Assembly: GCA_021613535.1 (NCBI GenBank)
Contig: CP075492.1
Location: 10,106,001-10,170,000, forward strand
Direction: 5' to 3'
From: Adineta vaga
Taxonomy: Eukaryota > Rotifera
DNA length: 64,000 nucleotides
Made by a program: the position numbers and the translations under genes. The notes under the pieces are model-generated. The model did not search any database. It was not told the origin of the DNA and saw only the letters and a program-made list of their open reading frames with translations. Of this stretch, positions 1 to 11,065 are shown piece after piece; position 1 is the stretch's first letter; every line of letters begins with the position of its first letter.

Positions 1-783
1 TGTTTTAAAATCACGTAAATCTCATCAATCACCTTCAATACATTCTCACACAACTAGTCCATTTTTACATCAAGTAACAAATTTGTTAGATGAATTTCTA
101 TTCATCTTTTTTGTTATACTTATTCTCTGATAGGATCATACAAGTACATTATCTACAACAAATGATCGTTTTAATACAAATGAAAATACAAGTAAGAAGA
201 GTCGATCAAATTCCACTCCTAATAATCCAATAACAAAAACAGTAATTGTCTTCAAATATAATATATCATCTATTAATTATTTATTCATAGTCTGATTTAG
301 TTACGTCGCCAACATCGACATTAACAGCATTTGATGCTGATTTTCTTCGACATGCTTTTTCTCAACAATTTCGTCCATCACTTGATCTCTCTGCCTATTT
401 TTCAGCCGCAACTGCTACGAATGGTTCAAATCCAAGTTCATCTCTTTTCCGTCCAAATTTTTCTCCATCAAATTTCTTACAATCATTAACTAATACAACA
501 CCTCTCGCACCGCCGCCACCACCTCCACTCCCGCCACCACTCGTTTCATCTCATACACATACGAATGGTTATTATTTTATTCTTTATTTTAATTTGAATT
601 TAATCCTATACTCTGATTTTTCTTTTTCCTCTAGGAACAAGTGATACGGCAATAAATAAATCATTAAAACAAGTGAAATTATCTAATACTGAAACGAATT
701 CTATTAAAGTACTTGTGAATGCTTATCGTGAAGCAGCATCCTATTTATCTCGATCAGCTGATGAACTTGAACAATTAATTTAA
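1..783 (+). CDS. 3' end of an unrecognised Pro/Ser-rich protein gene (5' part outside the window)
   Basis: Four exons keep one reading frame: up to 73, 134-241, 291-567 and 635-783, with introns of 48-67 bp bounded by GT..AG and a TAA stop at 781-783. The visible product is disordered and rich in Ser, Thr, Asn and Pro. It has a proline run (APPPPPPLPPPL) and a more ordered region near DADFLRHAFSQQFRPSLDLS. The final exon ends in a predicted helix, VLVNAYREAASYLSRSADEL, followed by EQLI. Such a tail is typical of nuclear regulatory or scaffold proteins, but I do not recognise the family and assign no function. The gene runs off the left edge, so its start, length and main domains are unknown. 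Confidence 0.75.
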
Positions 784-1978
784 TTCTATCTTATCTCCAT
801 ATGTGTATTACGTTGTTTGTTCATATAAATACAGTCATAGTTATTCTAATCTGAAATAGAATTACATATAGACTTTAAATTTTCATGTGTTTTTATGTGC
901 AAATGAAAAATATCATGAAATATTTATTAATGAATTTCCAAAAGTTTCCAATCCAGTCGTTAAGGTAAGAAGTACTATGGTACGTATTCGTTTGAAATTG
1001 AGCAAAAAATGAAGAGGACCTCATGAAATCATAAGTTTTCAATTAAAAAGCTGCCTAGTTTAAATGATTAGCAAGGCATGCTCAAGGGTTATCTTTTTTT
1101 TTATAATTATGTTGAAGAGATTGGTCGATAGAAAAACTACTAATAAAGATACGCAAGTTTCACTGAGACAAAAGTGTATCTTTCCATCGATCAAGTCTCA
1201 TGTCAATGTATCGATGACTTGTGAATTAGGTGTCTTACAGATTCGATACAACTATTCTTTAAGGTAAAATAATTGGTGATTACAGTAACAAGCGAAAATG
1301 CTTTGATACTTTCGTATGAATAGTCATTTGCATGTAGAAAATTCATTCAAAAACAATGTCATGTCAATACTATTCATGATCTATATTTATCATCTTTATT
1401 GTGTAAAAATGCACTGCATATAGAACATCTTGATGCAGTCATTATTGATCATATTAATGTTTTGTTCTACATATTATCTTCCTATCGCCCTTGTAAAATC
1501 TTCAATATGCAATAACAACTAAACACGAAATGATGTTTTCACTTACGAACATTTCTTCCAAACTGTACGTAAGCAGATATTCATATGAAAAATATTTTCT
1601 CTGTTCTATTGAAAAGAAATTATTCTTGTCATTTAAAATTATAGGCTTTTCAATTAACGTTCATTCATTGACAAATAAGATAATTAATAGTCTAATTTCA
1701 ATATAGTAGTTGATTTAAATATGTAGCAAAGTCTACTTGTCAAATACTTAGATCCAGTTATGAAATTCAATGTGTCATATAAAGTTCAATAGATGTCTCT
1801 CGATTGCAAGAAAACGCCATTTTATATCCATTTCCATGGTTTAATCAACCAATGAGAATGAATGTTCTCTGAAACTATATTCTCACAAAAAACTATTTTT
1901 ATTTTTTGCATTCAACTCGACTTCATTTGGTACTTGCTTTTTTTTTGTCCATATTGACATAGTGAATAAGAAAAAAAC
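784..1978. other. Intergenic, no supported gene
   Basis: AT-rich sequence between the stop of the left-edge gene and the E2 gene. The longest open frame (1064-1267) has no similarity I recognise and no coding-like composition. An AG after a pyrimidine-rich tract lies at 1971-1972, seven bases before the E2 start, and could be a 5'UTR or spliced-leader acceptor. Confidence 0.6.
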
Positions 1979-2775
1979 ATGGCTACAATACAACGTCGAT
2001 TATTAAAAGTAATGAACATAAATATCGCAATATAAAAATTAATATACAATGTTGTTGTTTTTTTTCTGTAGGAATTCAATGCTGCTAAAGAAAATTCCGC
2101 TCAAATAAATAAATTAGAACCGAAAGGCAATGATAGTATGTTTGATAGTTTTCCTAAAATATTCTTTCACTCATCATCATCATCATCTGTATATTTTAGT
2201 CTTGCAATTGGAAGCTAAAATTGTTGGACCAGTAAGTCTAACTAGTTTATATACTTTGAACATAATTTCTTTTGAACGTCTAGGACAATTCACCCTATGC
2301 CGATCATATCTTTACACTTGATATTCACATGCCAACAGACTTTCCATTTAAACCACCAAAGGTAATTGATGATTGCACATCAAATGATGAATTTTGTTTT
2401 TCATTTTAGGTTAAATTTGTAACCCCTGTCTATCATCCATCAATTAAAGATGATGGAAGCATTTGTAAGATTTAATAAAAATCTTTATTTCATTATATGA
2501 TACATTTTCTAGGTCTTGATCTTCTTGGTGAAAAATGGACACCAAACTTGTCGATCGTTACAAGTAGAATTCTATGTATTTTAAGAACTAAACGTATACT
2601 GATATGAATTCTTTTTCTAGTTTTACTTCAAATCATCGAGTTATTGGCAGATCCAAGTACTGAAAGTCCTGTCATGCCTGCTATAGCACAACAAATTCTT
2701 AAGAATCCTCAAGATTTCTACGAAGCAGCACGGAAACATACAGCAGCACATGCTCAACCAACAACCATGCAATAG
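1979..2775 (+). CDS. E2 ubiquitin-conjugating enzyme (UBC domain, class I)
   Basis: Seven exons (1979-2008, 2072-2135, 2200-2231, 2284-2361, 2410-2464, 2513-2563, 2621-2775) give a 154-residue protein that is almost entirely UBC fold. Family landmarks are the N-terminal helix (MATIQRRLLKEF), the PFKPPKVKF segment, the active-site region DGSICLDLLGEKWTPNLS with Cys87 as predicted ubiquitin acceptor, and the conserved ELLADPSTESP helix. E2s take ubiquitin from E1 as a Cys thioester and pass it on with an E3. The normally invariant HPN motif reads HPS here (residues 77-79), so the oxyanion-stabilising Asn is replaced by Ser. The sequence is closest in style to UBE2D/UBE2E-type class I enzymes, but the exact orthologue is unclear. 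It is followed within about 130 bp by NDUFA6 on the same strand. Confidence 0.9.
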
Positions 2776-2884
2776 AGATCTTTATAAATTTCTTTTTCTG
2801 GTCTATATATTTTTCTGTGATTGTTTTCAATCTAGCTGTTTTCTTTTCAAAAAGATACAAAAAAAACTACGACTATATATCCAT

Positions 2885-2903
2885 TATGATTTTAGATTAT
2901 CAA
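2885..2903 (+). promoter_or_regulatory. Candidate trans-splice acceptor before NDUFA6
   Basis: A TTTTAG acceptor ends at 2895, eight bases before the NDUFA6 ATG and only 120 bp past the E2 stop. No upstream 5' exon is evident in this gap. It fits a spliced-leader acceptor in a polycistronic unit, but it could also be coincidence. Confidence 0.35.
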
Positions 2904-3338
2904 ATGTCGTTAGCGACACGTCTACCGCAGACATTAAAACAAGTTCGACCAGTTCTTTCGACAAATCATTCTGAAGCGAAAAGACGTGTTTTAAATCTTT
3001 ATAAAATTTGGCTTCGTCAAATTCCTTATATTCGTGTTGATTACATTAAAAATAATTGGACAGAACCACAATTACGTGATGTTATCAAAGTAAAAACAAA
3101 GAACACTTCATTTTCATTTCTGTTTGTTTGTTTTTGTTTATAGGAGAATTTCATGCGTAATAAAGATGTAACCGATATACGCGTAATTGATTTACTTGTT
3201 GTTCGTGGTCAAATGGATTTTGTGGAAACAGCTGAAATTTGGCGACAACAACATAATGTAGCCACGTTAGATCGTAAAAAAGATACATACAAGAAAAAAC
3301 CAATTGGTTTTCTTGAACGTTTTTATGAAGGACATTAA
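2904..3338 (+). CDS. NDUFA6: NADH:ubiquinone oxidoreductase subunit A6 (complex I, LYR family)
   Basis: Two exons (2904-3089 and 3144-3338) encode 126 residues. Family landmarks are the LYR-like helix RVLNLYKIWLRQIPYI, the conserved DVTDIRVIDLLVVRGQMDF segment, and the C-terminal IGFLERFYEGH, matching the FLxKFYxGH end of NDUFA6. NDUFA6 is an accessory subunit of mitochondrial complex I at the matrix arm; LYR proteins bind the mitochondrial acyl carrier protein. The signature tripeptide is LYK rather than LYR. I chose ATG 2904 (MSLATRLPQTLKQ) because an acceptor-like AG ends just upstream at 2895; an in-frame ATG at 2886 would add six residues. There is no separate presequence, as usual for this subunit. 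An AATAAA follows the stop at about 3345. Confidence 0.92.
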
Positions 3339-3411
3339 AACTGAATAAATATTTTCTTTCTTTTTCTCCTCTCTCCTTGCCTGTATTTAGCATATGATTA
3401 GTATCTTTCTT

Positions 3412-3424
3412 TTCGGAGTTTTAG
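3412..3424 (+). promoter_or_regulatory. Splice acceptor abutting the RING protein start codon
   Basis: The sequence ends in TTTTAG at 3424 and the ATG begins at 3425, so any spliced 5' exon or leader would join directly to the start codon. This is 86 bp downstream of the NDUFA6 stop. The position favours a trans-spliced leader or a spliced 5'UTR. Confidence 0.4.
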
Positions 3425-4306
3425 ATGCCATCATTTGAAGAAACATTGACATGTCCTGTTTGTTTGGATCTATTTGATGATCCACGTTTATTACCATGTT
3501 CACATACATTTTGTTGTAAATGTCTTCGTTCAACAATAAATAATCATTCATTTGTTACGTGTCCTCTCTGTCGATCACGTTTTATTGGACAAATACTACC
3601 TGTGAATCGAATTGTCTTAACTTTGGTAGAACAAATTCGACAGGAGAAATCCGATGGAAATCGATCGATTCATATCAATGCAAAATGTTACGATTGTAAA
3701 TCGTATCAAAAATTAGATGTTTGTTACCATTGTGATACATTATTATGTAATAAATGTCATCATAGACATGAAATCGATTGGAAAAATCGTGATTATAGAA
3801 GAAATAATTTGCTTTTATCAAAAGGTAAACTTTACATTCGACATCTGTGATGTACTACTCCTCAGGAAAGATTATTTGTAGTCAGATCTGCTTCTTTATT
3901 CAAATCGACTTCATTGTCATTCAATATTGTTACTATCCTTATAGAGAAAAACGACTCTCCTCTCAAGATATAATATTGTCTAACAATTATTCAATCACTT
4001 CGTATTTATCTCTGTTTAGTAACTTGGTTGAAATTTCAAATAAACTTTAAATTACGACACGAAAAATACTCTTATCTAAATGACAAGTTACATGAAATTG
4101 AATGTAAAATAAAAACTCATCGTCATCCTTCAAATCGTCAACAATATCAAGAAAATAAACAACGATCAAAAGTCATTGATGATGAATTACATCATATCGA
4201 TATGCAATTACAAGAAAAAATTCTTCAACATGTCAATGTACAATCGCCTGTTTGTATTACGCCTCTCTCAGCTACTAGTAGTGGCTACGGTTCAGATATG
4301 AATTAG
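3425..4306 (+). CDS. TRIM-like RING/B-box protein, probable E3 ubiquitin ligase
   Basis: Two exons (3425-3824 and 4020-4306) encode 228 residues. A C3HC4 RING occupies about residues 10-50 (TCPVCLDLFDDPRLLPCSHT, then CCKC and CPLC). A B-box-like zinc motif follows at about 85-118 (CYDC..CYHC..CNKC..HHRH). The second exon is a charged, coiled-coil-like segment (HEKYSYLNDKLHEIECKIK) ending in a short Ser/Thr tail. The order RING, B-box, coiled coil is that of TRIM proteins, nearest TRIM13/TRIM59 in the RING, but without a C-terminal PRY-SPRY, NHL or membrane domain. The 195-bp intron is longer than most here. RING proteins recruit an E2 to ubiquitinate substrates; pairing with the E2 encoded about 650 bp upstream is possible but inferred from position only. 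Confidence 0.88.
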
Positions 4307-4490
4307 TTTTCAATGATGCTTCTCTGCTTCTTTCCCCTCTATGTATGTATTTCAATGTTGATATTAGTCTGTGACTTATCATGAAGTTCTTTTACTTGTC
4401 AGATATTGTTATTACTATTATGATTAGTTTGTTTATGCTCTCAGTTGTGAAGAAAAAAAAAGCATTTATCTGTCTCTCACTCTCAAGTTT

Positions 4491-4514
4491 TTTATTATGG
4501 AACAGAAAAATAAA
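4491..4514. terminator. Opposed poly(A) signals of two convergent genes
   Basis: AATAAA on the minus strand at 4491-4496 serves the CCDC33-like gene. AATAAA on the plus strand at 4509-4514 is placed for the RING gene. The signals lie 12 bases apart and cross over, so the two transcripts probably overlap at their 3' ends. Confidence 0.5.
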
Positions 4515-4554
4515 ACATTTAAAGAAGTCTAAAGTTTCATTGTTATCTTGAATT

Positions 4555-7500
4555 TTACTAAAAAAAACAATGAAAAATATGATTTGATTAATTTGTCATG
4601 AAAAGTAAAACTTACTGGTTGATCGATATCATTAATTTTAGAAATAAGTTCAGCTTTTTCTCTACCCCATGCTGCTGCATTTTCTTGAAACTGAAACAAT
4701 TGTATATATAATTCTATTTGATAAATTAACGTCACTTACTCGTGCTTTGAGATTGGCTAATTCTTGTTGATAAGTTAAATTTTGTCGAACAAGATCTTCA
4801 CGTTGTTTTATTAAACCTTCACGTTGACGATTAGTTTCCTCACGTTGTCGAGCAATCTCTGCTCGTTGACGAGCGAGGTCTTCTCGTTGTCTACCGTCGT
4901 CTTGTTGCGTAGTATTATTTTTTATTGTAGTGACTTCTGTTCTGCTAACTAACGGTCGGTCTTTCTGAAATAAGAAATAGAATTTTCTGTAAAAATCGAT
5001 CCAAAAAAGAAGAACATTGTGTAAGTATTTCTTAAGAATAAAACAGCAATCGATTAGAAAATGTTTTTGAACACAAATTATTGTTAGTGAATGAACTTGG
5101 TAAACTCAATCAAACTCTTACGTGAATTGCGCAACGATGATCATGCGAGTGATGATGATGATGATGGTCATGAGGATCATGTACATGATGTGTATGATTA
5201 GTTTGCTCTTTACTATCTACTATAACACGAGTTTCTACTACAGGCTTCTCTACTACCACTGGTCGTTCTACAATAACAGGTCGCTCTACTATAACAGGTC
5301 GCTCAATGACTCTAGTTTGGTCTTCTATACGATATTGTCTACTTTCTGAACTAATTGCAGCATGTTCAGATAACAAAAGTCTATCAGCATCATTAAATAA
5401 TCCTAAATAAAGAAAATTTGATTTCTCAAATTTGTCTACTGATTATAAATGCACCTCTTGATCGTTTTTGATTCATATAACTATTAATCATTGATTCTAA
5501 TTTTTCAATAACAATTTCTTGATGTCGAACTGTTTCTTCAAGTCCATCAGCTTTTCCCAAACGTTCTCTCATTAATCGTAATTCAATTTCACGTGCTTGC
5601 ATTGTTTTGACTAAGACATCATATTGATCACGTAATTCACCTTTCTAAAAACAGAATGTATTTCATTTTTCAACATGATAAAATCTTCTCTTCTATTCTA
5701 TTCTAAACATACTCGAGCAATTTCCTTTTCAAAACTGTTGATTTTACCATAGTTTTCTTTTAATTCAAGTTGTTGAGCTGATATTTTTGCGGATAAACGA
5801 TCTAAAGAAAGATAGTCGATTTAATCATCGAATATAATGATTGAAAAAAGAAAGATTACTAAAGATATCGCGTATTTTTTCTTTATCAAGTTTATCTCCT
5901 TCGAAAATTTCGTATAAAACTTTTTTCTTCTTATCGAAATTTTCAATTCGCATCTTCAAATCTTGATTTGCTGCTGTTATAAGTCCCAATTGCTGTCGTA
6001 ATTGTGTTACATCTTGAATAACACGTCGAATAGCTTGTTGATAATTAGCCACTTCACGTTGAAAATAATCAAACCAACCATCAATATCATCATCGCGACG
6101 TGGTGGATAATTTGTTGGAATCATAGCACGATATTCGGACGGAATATCATTTGTATCATAGACATTTATACGTGGAACATGAAATCGAACACCCTAATAT
6201 GAATTGATCAATAACTAATCGAATATTCAAAAGAAATAAATTTACATCTCCTTTGTCGATTAGTTGCATCGTTGGAAGAACCTTTTAATAAAAACAATTA
6301 CAGAATCAATTCTAAGTTCGATAAAAAGAAGCAACAAAAACTATACTTCGATATGTGATGGTTGATAAAATTGAGGAGCAAACATGGATGGTTGAACTAT
6401 CTAGGAGACGCAAAAGGAATTATATTCTATTCTTGAATGTAGAAGAAAATTAGTTTGTAATATTTTAACTAAGTAGTTAAGTGACAATGATTTAGACTTA
6501 CTGGTGAAGTTGTTTGCATCATTGGTGGTGGTCCTTGTTGTGGAATCGTCTGAGGTATAAAAGGCTTATCTGCTACAGTTACTTGCATATATACAGGTGG
6601 AGCACCACCATGTCGAATACCTTCGACATAATATGAAGGTAGTATAGGTAAATTACTTGCAGCATATCCGACAAGATTTTTTGCTGGATGTCTTTCTGAG
6701 ACAATCCGAAGTAAAACTTCAGCTGTTAAATATTTAGCATTTTCGGGAGTTAATTCACCATCACCTTCCACAAGAAGACCTTTGAAACAAAGAACGTAAT
6801 CAATGAATGCTCAAATAAAAGATTTTACCATCTGTTCTCATGCCTTCGGATGAGCCCTGAGCTGTTAGGGCATCATACGCTCGGTCATCTAAACGTATAG
6901 CTACCCATCCTACGATTCCTCGAATAGACCAATTGGGATTATTGGAAATAGTTCGAAATCCATATAATTCAATAACAAGTGCAGCACGATGAGAGAACAT
7001 ATTATCTTTTTCTTGTTCATGTGAAAATAAATAATTATGCATCCATGTTGGAAGTTTCGACTAGAATGAAGAATTTTCATAAATCGAATAGGAACAGTGA
7101 TTAAGAACTTCGTACTTCTTTAGATGCTAATGATACTTGAGGATAACCCGAATATGAATAACTAGCAATATCAAAATCCTGTGCAGATGGTGTACTTATT
7201 CTCTTAAATTCGATGCCTAAATATGGATTATCAGGACTTTTTAAATAGTCATGTCTAAAAAAAAGTATAAAGATCAACCATTCGATTAGATGAGTCATTT
7301 ATTTAACTGAGATGAAGAAAAAACGAGCACTTACTTATAAGTTTCATATTCAGGTACAATTCGTGCAACAGCATAGAGAACTTCAGCCTTTATTAATGGT
7401 GCTTCTAATCGATTGAGTAATACTTCCAAACCAAAATAACGAATATCTTCTTTTGATAATGAACTTTGTTTACGCATTATAGAAATGAATAGATTAGTGG

Positions 7501-8490
7501 TTTGAGCAGTTTGTTTTAATGTATGTTGTAGATTAAGATGATATTGATAGAATGGTTCTAACCATCGCCATGGAAAACGATGTTCAGCTATTGTTCGTTG
7601 ACGTGGTTCATCAATAATCAATATAATAACCTCTAAAAAATTTTGAGATTCATTCATTTATTTTCTATCAGAGAAAAAAATTTATCTTAATCTTACCTTC
7701 TGAATGATTTGTGTCTTCTAATATATCAGAATAAATCATTTCATTCCAATGTGGTGAAACACCTTCAATAACATTTGTTGCATTAATTGTTTCTCCAATA
7801 TCTTGTGTAGCCATAGTCGATCGACTTTGTCTAAACAGATACAAAAAAAAAATACTTTCGAAAAAGTAAAAACTTTCAATTTCCAAGATAATTACGATGT
7901 AACATAACAACGTGGTGCACGACCATCAATCAAAGGTAAATTAGCAGCTCCATGGACTAATATATGAAGAAGATCTTTAGTACGTGGTGCAACATGTGGA
8001 AATAATGCGCCATATTTTTCTACGGACATGACAGGTGGTATTTCGTACTAAACAATTTGTAGGAAAAAAATGTATCGATGTTTAACGGCTTACTTCACAA
8101 CCGATCAACAGTCGGCAACAATAAACAAAGTAAAGACCCTCATCACCTTTTTCTCCTTCTTTTTCACGTCATCAAGACTTTTTTTTTCTCTTCTTTTACT
8201 TCTTATGTACGTTTCTTTTCTACTCTCTCGTGATATTTACTTACATAATGTAACAAAAAATTTTGAAGTTAAACTTCTAAATGATTGACTTACATTATTT
8301 GGGCGAGGTACAGCTACTGGTTCCACTATAGATAAAAGACTTCTATGAACATTTTACATATCGATTATTTTTCTATACCTGCTATAGATACATTTCGAAG
8401 ATTATAATCTGTTGTATTCGTGGAAGGAACATTCAATTTGATCTGATCTAAATCATTGTAAGATACTGTTGTTGGTTTACTTACATGCAT
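4555..8490 (-). CDS. CCDC33: C2 and coiled-coil protein resembling CCDC33
   Basis: Seventeen exons read on the minus strand: 8490-8379, 8325-8294, 8047-7896, 7830-7697, 7632-7335, 7254-7116, 7060-6829, 6779-6502, 6400-6347, 6281-6246, 6193-5860, 5801-5713, 5644-5455, 5402-5122, 4964-4740, 4690-4616, and a last exon starting at 4557. They give 887 residues. The N-terminal half looks like C2-type beta domains (DLLHILVHGAANLPLIDGR; HWNEMIYSDILED). The C-terminal half is coiled coil (FQREVANYQQAIRRVIQDV onward) with RQRE-type heptads. Near residues 715-765 there is a VIVERPV repeat followed by a His/Asp-rich run. The last exon begins with the stop codon TAA; if its intron is retained, about 20 residues are added to a stop at 4529. 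CCDC33 is a cilium/testis-associated C2 protein. The name rests on domain order and local resemblance, so treat it as probable. Confidence 0.75.
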
Positions 8491-9388
8491 TGTAATATGA
8501 TCGAAATGAAATATTTCGAATAGGGTTAAATTCAATAAAGAAAAAGAAGAGAATTTCTTGGCTTCCTTTTGTGTTAGTTTTAATTAATTCAGTCATATTG
8601 GTAATAAACAGAGAAGAAATAATTACAATATCTCAATCATTATTGTCGAAAGATGTTGACTTGTAAACAACATCGATGTTTATATTTGTTGTTTGATAAT
8701 TAATTATGCATGTCAGAGACGTTTCTGAAAGAGTTATGTACTAATTTGTGAAAGAAACGATGCTTAACAATATTTTTAATGATACGAAAATATTCTTCTG
8801 AAGTTCATTAGTGTTACTGTTCAAAATATTTTGATTGTTTTCAGGTCATATTCATTCTTTACATCATGTGAGTTTGTTTCAATTCTCAATTTTTGAAAAT
8901 GATGGTAGATAAGTACTTGAATGATGAAATATTTCTTGAGAAAATGTGATGATTTAGTTGTCATATTTATATGAAAGAACAATCTTCAATGTTGATAACA
9001 AACGTCTTCTTTCTTTTTGTTTTCTTGATACACATAGAATGAAGAGAAGAGAAAGAGAGAAAGAGAGGAAAAAACAAACAAAAGACAAGAAAGTGAATTT
9101 CAGGATCTTATCATTTCAAGAAAAAGAACAAGATGATCGGTGTAGCGCAAAAACACGTACACAAAGAATAAGACGAAAGAAGAAGAAACCATCTATGAGT
9201 AAACATAATCGCAAAGGAAAAAAGACAAATTTTCATAGCTGTTGCTTTTTTTCATAGAAATAACAAAATGAATACAGAAGCTTGACTACACGTTCTCTCA
9301 TTCCACTGAGATTCACTCATATACCTAAAACAGAATGTAAATAAAGATTTTTAAAAAATCGTTTAAATAATTTGATTACTTTTTCAAT
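8491..9388. other. Intergenic, no supported gene
   Basis: Contains the upstream region of the CCDC33-like gene and the 3' flank of Tra2. The open frame at 8958-9257 is Lys/Arg-rich low complexity without a plausible start context or splice structure. Nothing else is seen. Confidence 0.55.
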
Positions 9389-10810
9389 TTAATCATATGC
9401 ATAGCCAGGACTTCGACGGCGGCGTTCGCCTCGTCGAGATCTTGATCGACTACGAGTTCGACTACGTGAACGTGATCTAAATTGTACTGATTATAGAAAT
9501 GAACATATTAAAATTACGAACAAACCTAGATGAATAGTCATGACGACGATGATGATGATGACGTCGATGGTAAGATTTTTTATCGGGTGATGGAGAACGT
9601 CGATAACTATGACCATTAGAACGATGATAGGAGTTTGTACGAACACCCATATAAATTCCAGGTGCTTTAATAAATGACAAATAGAAATAGAAAAGAAAAA
9701 TAATAATAATTTCATTTCTTACTTGGTGTATGTGCACGTTTGGTTACGGAATAATCAATACGTAACCGATGATGATCAACTTCAACTGCATTCAATGCTT
9801 CTTTTGCCTAAACAAAAATGAACATTAAAATAGAAAGAATTTCTTTTTATTTCTACAAACTCGTGTAGCACTATCGACTTCTTCAAAGTAAACGAAACCA
9901 AATCCTCTTGATTTATTCGTTTTCTTATCAATAACAACCTGAACATCTTTTATGCGACCAAATTTATGGAAGAGATCTAAATATCAAAACGTAAATGTAT
10001 AATTTCGTTTGAAACAAGAAATAATCTTGTCTTTGCTAATAAAATTCGTACCTTTAAGATCGCGTTCACCTGTGTGTTGTGATAAACCAAATACACCGAG
10101 ACAAGCACTTGGAACTGGATTTTCTCGATGAACTTCATTGGGCGGACGACGACCACCACTACCACTACCACCACCACCACCACCACCACCTGGTGAACTA
10201 CGTTTTGATCGATGATTGGATGGTGAACGAGAACTATTTCAAATAATTTATATATTAATCTTTTATTTTCAAGTTCTGCTTCTTTTCTTCTTCTTCTTCT
10301 TCTTTTTCTTCTCTTTTTCAATTAGACTTAGTTCAGTTTGATAACATTATAATTAAATTCAAATTACTGAAACAAGAACATTTATAATGACTTTAAAAAG
10401 AAACATCGATGTTCTCGCTTCACATTAAGTCACATTAGCATACGATTTTCTGATCGTCTCCATTATAAATAATAAAATCAATTGAGTATACTTTTCTGTG
10501 ACACCACGTTTCTCGTAATATAACTTCAGTTATTTTATAAGACAAATAAATATCTCTACATGTATTTCTTTCTATCTAATATCAATGAGAAAAACGAGTA
10601 TGTTATTAGTCTTTGTTTTTAGAATTGTTCGAAAAACAAAATGAATATGTTTTCGAACGAAACTTACTATCTTCTTGGTGAGGGTGATCGACTTGTGGGT
10701 GATCGTCGTCGAGATCGGCCAGCCTCTCGTTCTCGTGAATACTAAATCATAATCGAAAATAGATTTCTTTTCTCGAAAATATGATTTTTACTTACTCCTC
10801 GATCGCTCAT
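9389..10810 (-). CDS. tra2: Transformer-2-like SR splicing regulator
   Basis: Seven exons (10810-10796, 10741-10668, 10233-10052, 9976-9861, 9807-9723, 9664-9526, 9476-9389) give 232 residues in Tra2 order: RS1, one RRM, RS2. RS1 contains [16 protein letters not shown] and then a glycine run. The RRM (about 75-150) has RNP2 CLGVFGLSQ and RNP1 SRGFGFVYF, followed by RVDYS/RIDYS-type beta 4 and the family linker KRAHTP. RS2 is Arg/Ser/His-rich and ends RRSPGYAYD. Tra2 binds GAA-rich exonic enhancers and promotes exon inclusion in the nucleus. The 5' leader is very short: an AG acceptor lies seven bases before the ATG. The gene is divergent from FBXO7. Confidence 0.92.
10151..10190 (-). repeat. 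GGT-type trinucleotide run encoding poly-Gly in Tra2
   Basis: A near-pure CCA/ACC run on the plus strand encodes an eight-residue Gly tract, then GSGSGG, between RS1 and the RRM of Tra2. It is likely length-variable. Tra2 proteins normally carry a glycine-rich linker, though usually after the RRM. Confidence 0.8.
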
Positions 10811-11065
10811 GTTGCGCCTATAGAATTCTAATGAGATACGAAAAAAGAAAAACAACAAGAAACAAACAAAGACATGTCATTGTAGCGACATGCATGAATT
10901 TGGTTGGTTAATTTCTTTGAACCTATGAGAAAACGATCATGTGAATTCATTGTGCCCTGACTCATTTAAACAAGAAGCAAAGCGAAAGAGCGCTATCTAG
11001 GTTAGCCAAAAAAAAAAGAAAAAATTTCAACACGTTCTTTCTGTTTGTTTATTTAGTTTGTAATA
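10811..11065. promoter_or_regulatory. Bidirectional promoter region between tra2 and FBXO7
   Basis: Only 255 bp separate the two divergent start codons. Each has an acceptor-like AG close to its ATG (AG before GCGCAACATG for tra2; TTTATTTAG before TTTGTAATAATG for FBXO7), so transcription starts may lie even closer together. No TATA box is convincing. Confidence 0.5.

Noticed and set aside
5122-5349. 75-codon plus-strand frame (Met/Tyr-rich)
   Set aside because: It is the antisense shadow of the His-rich exon of the CCDC33-like gene.
8958-9257. 99-codon Lys/Arg-rich plus-strand frame
   Set aside because: The composition reflects a GA-rich tract, with no start context, splice sites or similarity.
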